Positions 27,463 to 34,796 of a stretch of 64,000 bases of DNA are shown here, in pieces. The DNA is from Okeania sp. SIO1I7 (GTDB taxonomy: Bacteria > Cyanobacteriota > Cyanobacteriia > Cyanobacteriales > Microcoleaceae), in assembly GCA_010672585.1 (NCBI GenBank), contig JAAHGF010000004.1, positions 504,873-568,872 on the forward strand. The letters run 5' to 3'. The number at the start of each line of letters is the position of its first letter. The first letter of the stretch is position 1. Under the pieces are notes generated by a model that saw only the letters and a list, made by a program, of their open reading frames with translations, ran no database searches and was not told the DNA's origin. Both the position numbers and the translations under genes were made by a program.

Positions 27463-27624
27463 ATGTCAAATCCAAAAACAAAAATTTCTTCCATTGTCCT
27501 AGAGATGTTTCAGCTAGCAGCAGCACTCCTAACGTTATCTTCTGCAAACCCTCAGTTTTTAGTCTTTCTGCTTGTTTCAATAGCTGTACTTTGCATAGCC
27601 GACAAGTATAAAATTTTTAAGTAG
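27463..27624 (+). CDS. Small membrane protein, 53 residues
   Basis: I start at the ATG at 27463 (MSNPKTKISS), preceded by GAGAGAGG at suitable spacing; the frame is open for 38 more codons upstream from a TTG but that part is less protein-like. The protein is mostly hydrophobic (IVLEMFQLAAALLTLSS and FLVFLLVSIAVLCIADKY), two short membrane helices ending with a Lys-rich tail. It has the size and shape of a holin-like or type I toxin-like peptide, but no family is recognised and no antisense partner is visible. Confidence 0.4.
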   Translation: MSNPKTKISSIVLEMFQLAAALLTLSSANPQFLVFLLVSIAVLCIADKYKIFK

Positions 27625-28804
27625 ATAAAGGGTCGATATAGGATACCAACGTACCCTAGTACCCTATATTACTCAGTGCAATCGGTAGGCTTCTGAAAGT
27701 AGGCAGTATTAATGCTGCTTACATATTTAATTATTCAAACAATTATCATTGTTTAGCTAAACCGTCGAGAAGCCTGCGCGCGAAATTTTAAATTTGGCGT
27801 GAGATGAATAGGCGACCAATTGAATGGGTTCGATGCCGATTCAATTTGCATGCCATCCCAGTAGAAGCCTTCGCCCTAGTTGAAAAACTTGTACTATTGT
27901 CTTGCAATCACCCCGGAAATTTTCCACCATGCGCACTGCCTACCAATATAAATTAAGGCCCAACTCCGAACAAATAGCCATAATAGAATTGTGGTTGGAA
28001 TTGTTGCGTCGGCAGTACAACTATAGGTTAGGGGAGCGGTTCTCGTGGTGGTCAGAAAATCGTTGTCCAGTTAACGTCTGCCCCTTGGTGATGCCAATTC
28101 CTCAACTAAGAGATAATCCAAATTATTACTCTCAAAAACGAGATTTGGTCAATACCAAAGATAAGTTTCCTGAATACAGGCTGATTCATTCTCAAGTTTT
28201 ACAGGATTGCATAAAACGGGTAAAACTTGCCTTTGATAGATGGTTGAAGGTAGACAAAAATGGACATAAATTAGGTAAACCAAGGTTTAAGGGAAAAGGA
28301 CGTTATCGCAGTTTTACTTATCCTCAAATAAAACTTGACTGCATAGAAGAAAATCAAACTAATTTGCCCAAAATAGGCAAGGTAAAGTTAATTAAACATC
28401 GACCATTACCTGATGATTTTAAAATTAAAACAGTAACTATTAGTCGTAAAGCTGATGGTTATTATGTGACTTTATCCCTAGAAGAAAAATCAGTTACAGC
28501 TTTGACTTTTAATGTTGAACCTACATTAAAAAACACTCTGGGAATCGATATGGGACTGAAGGAATTCTTAGTAACAAGTGAAGGAGAATCTGTCCCCATC
28601 CCTCAATACTATCGAAAATCTCAGAAGCGATTAAAGACTTTACAGAAACGTTTATCTCGTAAAAATAAAGGTGGTAAAAGATGGTTAAAGGCTGTTAAAG
28701 CTGTAGCTAAACAACATAAAAAGATTGCCGATAAACGTAAAGATTTTCACTTTAAAACAGCCAATGAATTGTTATCAAAAGCGGATGTTATTGCCCATGT
28801 AGAC

Positions 28805-28829
28805 GCGGAGCGGCGTGCCGGAGGCAAAC
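28805..28829 (+). repeat. ~25-nt GC-rich insertion inside tnpB copy 1
   Basis: GCGGAGCGGCGTGCCGGAGG plus five bases separates the two halves of the RuvC-II motif. The surrounding reading frames fit exactly once it is removed. It resembles other short GC-rich dispersed repeats but differs from the 21-nt element. Confidence 0.75.
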
Positions 28830-29065
28830 TTAAATATTAAAGGGCAAGCATTGACTCGTTTGAGTAAATCAATTAACGATGCAGGATGGGGACAATTCTT
28901 AACTATTTTGACTGTCAAAGCCGGAAATGCTGGACAGAAGACTATAGCAGTAAACCCCAAAAATACCAGCCAAGATTGCTCAAACTGTGGGAAAAAAGTC
29001 GATAAAGAATTAAACATACGAACTCATTCTTGCCCACATTGCGGTGTTGTAATTGACCGCGACTT

Positions 29066-29086
29066 GTTTGCGTAGCATTCCGTAGG
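29066..29086 (+). repeat. 21-nt micro-element inside tnpB copy 1 (introduces a stop)
   Basis: Removing these 21 bases joins GACTT to AAATGC and restores D-L-N-A-A-I-N-I, the standard end of TnpB. The insert reads GTTTGCGTAG then CATTCCGTAGG and places TAG in frame. Confidence 0.85.
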
Positions 29087-29164
29087 AAATGCAGCGATAA
29101 ATATAACAAATAGGGCGGTAGGGCATTCCGTCTTTAAAGCACGCGCTTGCCCGATGCAATGGCA

Positions 29165-29221
29165 GGGCTACGAAACGAGAAGCCGACACTATAGCGCCAG
29201 CTTAGTGTGGGAGTATGTCAC
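29165..29221 (+). mobile_element. Right end of TnpB element 1
   Basis: A terminal hairpin (ACACT...AGTGT) is followed by GGGAGTATGTCAC, matching the layout of the right end at 34624-34669 (GGGAGGATGTCAA). Such ends carry the 3' part of the guide RNA, with the guide read from the flanking DNA just beyond. Confidence 0.65.
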
Positions 29222-29886
29222 AAGCTCAATTATCTTTGGAAGGAGGTTCGGTTAAAAATATACCTATTCTTAATGCTAATAATCAATTATTTCCTGCCAA
29301 CAAAATTTTAATACCTGATGCTCATTGGTGGCTAGACTATATAGATAGTGCCTGGTTATTACATCCTCAAGTATCTGTAAAATTGGCAAAACTAGCAGGT
29401 AGTTTTTCTTTATTCAAAGATATTATTGAAATTCCTCAAAATGTCAAACCTGCTGATAATAACCAATCTAATGAATGGTGTCTAAAATGGCAAAATACTC
29501 TCAATTATCCAGAATTTATTCATGGTCTACAGAGATTAATTTTTCACTACCACGACTTAGAATCAGAAGTAGACTTCAACTGGTTAAAAACTGCTCAAGT
29601 TATCTCCGCTAGTGAAATTAATGTAGATTTATTTTTGCCAGATAAAACTTTGGTCTCATCATCTATTCCAGGGGTTTATTATTTTGATGCTAACCAAAGA
29701 ATTTTTTATCTTATTTCTAGTGCTAGTAGATATATTATGCTCTGCTATCTCACAGAAATTATTAACATTCAACTGGAAAACTTTTCTCTAGATAATCTTC
29801 TACCTCTTGCCAGTATTATTGATGCTGAACCTGAAAATGTTACCTTTCTCTTGAATGAATTAAGAATTAAGTCCTTTCCCAGTTAA
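29215..29886 (+). CDS. 5'-truncated sacsin/HSP90-like ATPase-associated protein fragment
   Basis: The 223-residue frame starts at an ATG that lies inside the right end of TnpB element 1 (GTATGTCAC). The protein reads as a C-terminal fragment: PILNANNQLFPANKILIPDA and LLHPQVSVKLAKLAG recall the region of sacsin-type ATPase proteins that follows the ATPase domain. No ATPase motif is present. The element probably inserted in, or was joined to, a larger gene, and its end now supplies the start codon. The N-terminal part is not found upstream of the element. No signal peptide is visible. The family call is tentative. Confidence 0.55.
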   Translation: MSQAQLSLEGGSVKNIPILNANNQLFPANKILIPDAHWWLDYIDSAWLLHPQVSVKLAKLAGSFSLFKDIIEIPQNVKPADNNQSNEWCLKWQNTLNYPEFIHGLQRLIFHYHDLESEVDFNWLKTAQVISASEINVDLFLPDKTLVSSSIPGVYYFDANQRIFYLISSASRYIMLCYLTEIINIQLENFSLDNLLPLASIIDAEPENVTFLLNELRIKSFPS

Positions 29887-30378
29887 AAAATTATTTCTCC
29901 CGACCCTCTACTCGAAGATTGTACCGACCATAAAAGTAGCGATTGGAATTTTGGGCGTTGGTAAAGCGCGTGTATGATATTAATCTTAATTAGGACTTGC
30001 TGATTAAATCTAAAAGTATTTACAGATAAAGGTAAGTGCCTTTTTGGGGTTTTGAAAAAGTGCCTGGTATCACGTCTAAAACGCTCAAAAAGTTAGTATT
30101 TTAGGCGCATAGTTGAGCAGAAAAATCCCAAATTGACAATTGTTATACCAATTCCTAAAACTGTTGCTATACTTGAGAAGTACTTCAGTTGTCAACTAAT
30201 CAACACAAGAAAAATCACAATGCAAGCTAATTTCAGCTAAGTTAATGTTAATTATTCTTGTGTTTGCTTCTCCCCCACTCCCCTACTCAACAAAGCTACC
30301 GGACATGATATGAGATGCGGATTTACTAATTTAATTAATTTCTGTGATGATGAAAGTTTTGATGCTTGTTTTTGGATT
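29887..30378. repeat. Gene-free stretch with a MITE family B copy
   Basis: It contains GGCGTTGGTAAAGCGCGTG (29953-29971, shared with 6354) and a MITE family B copy from 29992. An ACCGGACATGATAT end of family I lies near 30298. Confidence 0.5.
29992..30145 (+). mobile_element. MITE family B, copy 2 (right end unclear)
   Basis: The left end is AGGACTTGCTGATTAAA, preceded by AATT. The core GTGCCTGGTATCACGTC and CTCAAAAAGTTAG matches 10516-10764 read on the minus strand. I cannot find the matching right end. Confidence 0.6.
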
Positions 30379-30480
30379 TTAGTAATTATTAATATCATCA
30401 GGAGGGAAAGCAAATACAATTCCTATCCCCCAAGCAATACTTGGTACTAAAGCAAAAATTATTATTTCTAATCCTGTCAT
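30379..30480 (-). CDS. 33-residue single-helix membrane peptide
   Basis: ATG at 30480 is preceded by AGGAAATTAATT, a fair ribosome binding site. The peptide MTGLEIIIFALVPSIAWGIG continues IVFAFPPDDINNY. It has one membrane helix with a short acidic tail, the build of small photosystem, cytochrome b6f or NDH subunits. It matches none of those I know by sequence. It is the only well-formed frame in ~900 bp of repeats, which favours a real gene. Confidence 0.45.
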   Translation of the reverse strand: MTGLEIIIFALVPSIAWGIGIVFAFPPDDINNY

Positions 30481-30716
30481 AATTAATTTCCTAATTTATT
30501 GTAATGTTGTGTGTAAAATGTCTGGTTTTTATTTGAGGAAGTTAAACAAGTATTTTAGATCGATGTTTGAGTGTTTATAATTGCCCTAACCTATTTGCGT
30601 AGTGCTATAATATTTTTGTTAAAAACCCTAAATATTTTGATAGTTCAAAGCCAAAAATTAAGTTATTAAAACATATTCTACTAAAACAAATAAGCTTTTA
30701 AATAATTAATAATTAA

Positions 30717-30871
30717 TAACTAATAATTACCTCTTTTTATAAAGAAAAGGATTGACTAGAATGATTTTTTTCTTTTCTCTTGGTCGATTGGATATAGCGA
30801 GGTCTCCTCGCCATCCCACCCTGCGGGAAGCTACGCTAACGACCGCTTTTCTCCATGAATGGAGAGGCTTT
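30717..30871. repeat. MITE family G copy with nested insert
   Basis: It begins AATAATTACCTCTTTTT and ends near GGAGAGGCTTTATA. It contains CGCCATCCCACCCTGCGGGA, also present in the copies at 56232 and 63470. The ends are approximate. Confidence 0.45.
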
Positions 30872-31226
30872 ATACCAATTTTATGAATGTTTGCTACAAA
30901 TAGTTAGGCTATTTCTTAGGAGTCAACCCACCCCTAGCCCCTCCCCCGGAGGGGGAGGGGAAGTCAGGAGTCAGGAGTCGTATGGGAATAGCTTCAATAC
31001 CAGTTTTGAGCTAGGAAATTCTATTTTTCTCTTGGTGCGCATTCCCTCTCTTGGTCAGCGTTCCCTCTCTTGGTGCGCTACCAGATGCGACTGTCGTCGT
31101 CGCGGGGTCGCACCGCTTGCGAGCTGGCGTCGTCGCGGGGTCGCACCGCTTTGTCAAAGGGAGACCTCCTGTAAAGTCTTTTTGGTAGTGCTTATTATTC
31201 GTAACATTCTTTTTTCATGCATGGTA
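30872..31226 (+). mobile_element. MITE family F, copy 2, with nested GC-rich repeats
   Basis: The ends match copy 1 (15829-16012), but it is ~170 bp longer. The extra sequence includes GGAGTCAACCCACCCCTAG, repeats of TTCCCTCTCTTGGT (31037-31075) and two copies of GTCGTCGCGGGGTCGCACCG (31095-31150). The last two sets recur, inverted, at 34420-34500 inside the 3' part of tnpB copy 2. Confidence 0.6.
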
Positions 31227-31343
31227 TTATACCTGAATTTTTCGGTAAGGGCTAAAGCTCAACGACTAGCGGCTTGTTAAAAATAGTGGGATAAGTTCCA
31301 GTATTGTCAGGGCTTTAGCCCAACTACTAGCGTCCTTCTTCAA

Positions 31344-31676
31344 TTAATTATTTATTTGTAAGTTTCTCTGGTTTTCTATTCGATCGATTTTTGCTGTTAA
31401 TTGAGTTAAGTTACTGTCAATAATTCGTTGGTTAGTAACATAATCGTAAGCTTCCCATTCTTGAGTAACTTCTGTATCTTGCCAAATAAACCAGTTCCGA
31501 TAAATTTCTCCACTATCAATATCGTTACATAGAGACAACCAATCATCTCCTGTAAAATACTCTGTTTCTTGAATGACTAAATAAAGACCTATGGAGGTTA
31601 ATAATGTTTCTAAATTATTCAATTTTGTCTGAGATGGTTTATGGGTTTTTCTGTGGTTCATCAATCTAATATTCAT
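31344..31676 (-). CDS. Hypothetical protein
   Basis: The frame reaches further upstream, but the extra ~60 codons overlap the DUF3747 gene and look non-natural. I use ATG 31676 (MNIRLMNHRKTH), giving 110 residues; MNHRKTHKPS five codons later is possible. The soluble protein contains LNNLETLLTSIGLYLVIQET, then DWLSLCNDIDSGEIYRNWF and RIIDSNLTQLTAKIDRIEN, ending in a short coiled coil. The family is not recognised. It lies 142 bp downstream of the DUF3747 gene on the same strand and may be co-transcribed. Confidence 0.5.
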   Translation of the reverse strand: MNIRLMNHRKTHKPSQTKLNNLETLLTSIGLYLVIQETEYFTGDDWLSLCNDIDSGEIYRNWFIWQDTEVTQEWEAYDYVTNQRIIDSNLTQLTAKIDRIENQRNLQINN

Positions 31677-31818
31677 GGTTTTTATTGATTTTGTGAAAGA
31701 TAATTTTAATTTATTAACTATTTGAGGAATCAGAAAGTAGAGCAGTACCAATTTTTCTAGATATCTACTTTTAAGGAATATTAAAAAATATTTCTGTAAT
31801 TTCTGACTCTTCAGTTTT

Positions 31819-32484
31819 TCAACCTTCTGCTGTTGCTGAATGTGTATTATCATCAACCTCTAAACCATCTGGAATTTGAGCCTCAATCTCAGATATTCTT
31901 TGCTCAACCTCAGCTTGTTTAGCAGCAAAACTATCATAACTAAAATAAAAATGACCAAGCACTTTTTCTTGATAACTACGTTTAGTAAATTGCCAACCAG
32001 GTTCTAGAAAAATTTTCATCATTCCATTACTAAGTCCGCGACTTCTACCAATAAATTTTTTATCTCCTGTCAAGGAAATGCCAAGTAATTTAATTTCACC
32101 ACCAACATTCTGCAAAATTAATCTATGACTAACTGATAAATCATTACCATCTACTCGAATTGAATAACCATTACTATCAGTAGCTCTTCCACAAATGCCA
32201 GAAAAATTAAAGTCTAACAGCAAAGGCTCAACTAAAATTGGATATAATCCTGTTTCACTTTCACTCCAGCAAGGTCTTTCATTAGAACGTTGCTCTAAAA
32301 TAATTAGTTTATAACCAGAATATCCGTTTAGATCGCTCAGAGGCATTGCCATGGCAATAACTTGATTTTGGTCAATTTCTACTTCATCAAAAGTAAAATT
32401 TGCTTGGGCAGATGTCGCAGTATTAATAGTAAAAAATATTGTGCTAAAAATAGTTAAAATTGAACGATGAAAAATATTTTTCAT
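31819..32484 (-). CDS. DUF3747 domain exported protein
   Basis: The signal peptide (HRSILTIFSTIFFTINTAT, cleavage near SAQA) precedes a DUF3747 domain. It contains FDEVEIDQNQVIAMAMPL, YKLIILEQRSNERPCWSE, PLLLDFNFSGICGRATDSNG, YSIRVDGNDL, LEPGWQFTKRSYQEKVLGHF and a short C-terminal coiled coil. Conserved Cys pairs (PCWSE, GICGR) suggest a disulphide. The family is mostly cyanobacterial and exported, with no known activity. At 221 residues it is complete. Confidence 0.87.
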   Translation of the reverse strand: MKNIFHRSILTIFSTIFFTINTATSAQANFTFDEVEIDQNQVIAMAMPLSDLNGYSGYKLIILEQRSNERPCWSESETGLYPILVEPLLLDFNFSGICGRATDSNGYSIRVDGNDLSVSHRLILQNVGGEIKLLGISLTGDKKFIGRSRGLSNGMMKIFLEPGWQFTKRSYQEKVLGHFYFSYDSFAAKQAEVEQRISEIEAQIPDGLEVDDNTHSATAEG

Positions 32485-33289
32485 TGGCTTGCTCCCTGTT
32501 TTGTGTTTCTCTAGATACTTTAAAAAAATCAGCTTTTTTTTGTAGAGAACATTAGGATTTTAATTAAAAAAGATTTAAAAAAATCTAGAAAACCGTCAAT
32601 TATGTTAGGCAGTATAGTTTCTAGATAAAAGCAGTTAAAATGTTGTTAATTAGTTAACTCCCTTAAATTAGAAAGAGTTAGCTATCTTCGTTAAAGTAGC
32701 ATTCAGCTATCAGCAATCAGCTTCTCAAGGTGTATAATGGAGGTTTGAGTCCCCCATTAATATCATGTCCGGTTGAATACTTATTATTAAGTACAGTAGG
32801 GGAGCGGGGGAGTAGGGGAGTAGGGAAGTAGGGGAGTATGGGACCCACCCCTAACCCCTCCCAGGAGGGGAAAATCATACCCAGAATCAGCAACGCCTGA
32901 ATTTTTAGCTGACAGCTATTTGCGTTTGCGTAGCATTTTGCAAAAAAGTATTCCGGAACAGAAAAGCTGATAGCTAGTTAAAATCATCTACAGCACTTTT
33001 GAGGAAGCGTGAGGTACAGTTATAAGATTATTTAAAAGTATTCCGGAACATAAAAGCCGACAGCTATTTGCGTTTGCGTAGCATTTTGCAAAAAAGTATT
33101 CCGGAACAGAAAAGCTGATAGCTAGTTAAAATCATTTACAGCACTTTTGAGGAAGCGTGAGGTACAGTTATCTCAACGTTGCTTGAAGACCCGCGCTCTC
33201 CCGCAGGGGAGCTAGGGCATGAAAACCAATCAATGTTGCGGGTTTACACATAATATGTTAGAATGTTTTTGTTGAAAATTAAGCAGTAG
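32485..33289. repeat. Repeat-filled stretch upstream of tnpB copy 2
   Basis: It holds AGCATTCAGCTATCAGC (32698), a family I end (32763), GGGGAGTAGGGGAGTAGG runs (32800-32840), the 113-bp direct repeat described separately, and the likely left end of TnpB element 2 (near 33180-33290). Confidence 0.55.
32911..33171 (+). repeat. 113-bp direct repeat, two copies 148 bp apart
   Basis: 32911-33023 and 33059-33171 are identical except for about one base (ATCATCTACAGC versus ATCATTTACAGC). The unit runs from GACAGCTATTTGCG to GGTACAGTTAT and includes a diverged micro-element (TTTGCGTAGCATTTTGC). The near identity implies recent duplication. Confidence 0.85.
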
Positions 33290-33556
33290 ATGGTTGAAAA
33301 AGCGTACAAATTTAGATTTTACCCTACTCCGGAGCAGGAAAGTCTGTTGCGGAGGACGTTGGGATGTGTACGCTTAGTCTACAACAAAGCTTTAGCTGCA
33401 AGAACTCAAGCTTGGTATGAACGCCAAGAACGAGTGGGTTACAAACAAACTTCAGCTATGCTGACGAACTGGAAAAAACAGGAAGATTTAGATTTTCTGA
33501 CTGAAGTAAGTAGTGTAACACTTCAGCAAGGTTTAAGACATCTACAGGCTGCTTTT

Positions 33557-33577
33557 CCTGCGGAATGCTGCGCAAAC
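33557..33577 (-). repeat. 21-nt micro-element inserted in frame in tnpB copy 2
   Basis: Removing these 21 bases gives QAAF-TNFFGG, the standard TnpB reading. The insert is the reverse complement of the element at 29066-29086, apart from the two variable positions. Confidence 0.85.
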
Positions 33578-34399
33578 ACCAACTTTTTTGGTGGACGGGC
33601 TAAATATCCCAACTTCAAGAAAAAGCGCAACGGTGGTAGTGCTGAATTCACAAAATCTGCATTTAAGTGGAAAGATGGTCAAGTATATCTAGCTAAATGT
33701 GCACAACCACTACCTATTAGATGGAGTAGGCAACTACCCCAAAACTGTGTGCCTAGTACAATTACTGTCAAACTTGACCCAAGTGGTAGATGGTCTATAT
33801 CTTTGAGAGTCAACGACACCAGAGATTTGAGACTCAACCCGACTAACAAACAAGTAGGTATTGACTTAGGTATCACCAATCTATTAACAACCAGTGATGG
33901 AGAAAAAATTGCTAACCCAAAAAAACTCAACAAGTTACACAAAAAATTAAGGTTAGCTCAGAAGTCTCTATCTAGAAAAACCAAGGGGTCTAATAACTAT
34001 CAAAAGGCCAGGCTGAAAGTAGCTAGGATACACGCAAAAATTAAAGATTCAACAGAAGACTATACCCATAAGCGCGCCCACTCAACTAATTAGAGAAAAT
34101 CAAACTATTGTAGTTGAGGACTTAGCAGTAAAAAACATGGTGAAAAATCACAAACTAGCTAGAGCTATCAGTGATGCTAACTGGGGAGAAGTGGTGAGGC
34201 AATTAGAATACAAAGCCGAATGGTATGGGCGGGAATTAATCAAGATTGACCGATATTTTCCCAGTTCTAAGCGTTGCTCTATTTGTGGTCATGTAGTAGA
34301 AAAATTACCTCTAAATATTAGACAATGGGATTGTCCAGAGTGCGGTAGTCACCATGACCGTGATATTAACGCCGCAATTAACATTTTGCGGATGGGAAC

Positions 34400-34500
34400 C
34401 CGCGTCGGCGAAAGACGCAAGCGGTCAGACCCCGCGACGACGCCAGCTCGCTTGCGGAATGCTGACCAAGAGAGGGAACGCCCACCAAGAAGGCTGCGGG
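34400..34500 (-). repeat. Nested GC-rich repeats in the 3' end of TnpB element 2
   Basis: AGACCCCGCGACGACGCCAG and CCAAGAGAGGGAACGC match, in reverse, sequences at 31037-31150. They split the usual TnpB right-end region (GGGAAC... from ...GGGACTCGCAGTGTCAG), where the element's guide RNA scaffold is normally encoded. Confidence 0.6.
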
Positions 34501-34623
34501 ACTCGCAGTGTCAGTCTGTGGAGCGCGCTTTTAGACCCGAAGAGAGTAAATCTCGGAAGGCGGGTGCTATGTTAGCGCAGCTCCTCTGTCAAGAGGCAGC
34601 AGAAAGCCCCTACCAGCAATGCT

Positions 34624-34669
34624 AGGGAATCCCGCGCTATCTCGTAGAGCAGCGTCGGGAGGATGTCAA
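34624..34669 (+). mobile_element. Right end of TnpB element 2
   Basis: GGGAATCCCGCGC, a loop, then GCGTCGGGAGGATGTCAA: a terminal hairpin (CCCG-CGC with GCG-T-CGGG) and the end TCAA. The same end stands alone at 15372-15417. Confidence 0.75.
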
Positions 34670-34796
34670 AAGACTATTTATTCGTATATTCCCTGTTCCC
34701 TGTTTCCTGTTTCCTAGAGCAATAAAACTTTATACCTCATCAACTCGATAACTGCTGTAAAATAAATAACAATAAAAATACAAATAGGGATAAACA

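Larger units (their letters stand above)
27929..29130 (+). pseudogene. tnpB: tnpB copy 1 (IS605/IS1341-type), broken by two small insertions
   Basis: TnpB is an RNA-guided nuclease of IS200/IS605-family elements and an ancestor of Cas12. From ATG 27929, AYQYKLRPNSEQIAIIELW opens the family fold, and the first RuvC Asp is in LGIDMGLKEFLVTSEG. At the second RuvC site, where family members read HED or HEN, the sequence reads HVD and is followed by ~25 nt of GC-rich repeat (28805-28829). This removes the catalytic Glu and shifts the frame. The normal frame resumes at [20 protein letters not shown] with an intact zinc finger (CSNCG, CPHCG) and last Asp (DRD). A 21-nt micro-element (29066-29086) then introduces TAG. 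No tnpA is present. It is not functional as a protein. Confidence 0.92.
33290..34625 (+). pseudogene. tnpB: tnpB copy 2 (IS605/IS1341-type), frameshifted, with a seven-codon micro-element insert
   Basis: From ATG 33290: YKFRFYPTPEQESLLRRTLG, the first RuvC Asp in VGIDLGITNLLTTSDG, then a frame break near 34073 (after DYTHK), where one extra base shifts the frame to a TAG at 34091-34093. The sequence continues in the next frame as STQLIRENQTIVVEDLAVKN with the second catalytic residue intact, a zinc finger (CSICG, CPECG) and the last Asp (HDRDINAAINIL). All catalytic residues survive. A 21-nt element at 33557-33577 adds PAECCAN between QAAF and TNFFGG. The region after NIL is swollen by nested GC-rich repeats (34400-34500). 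No tnpA is present. Confidence 0.92.

Noticed and set aside
27800-27860. tRNA-like GGGTTCGATGCCGATTC near the left of TnpB element 1
   Set aside because: No acceptor or anticodon stem can be formed around it; I see no tRNA gene in the window.
30855-31280. Plus-strand open frame of 141 codons
   Set aside because: It is translation of a MITE family F copy with nested repeats; the GC-rich part recurs elsewhere in another frame.
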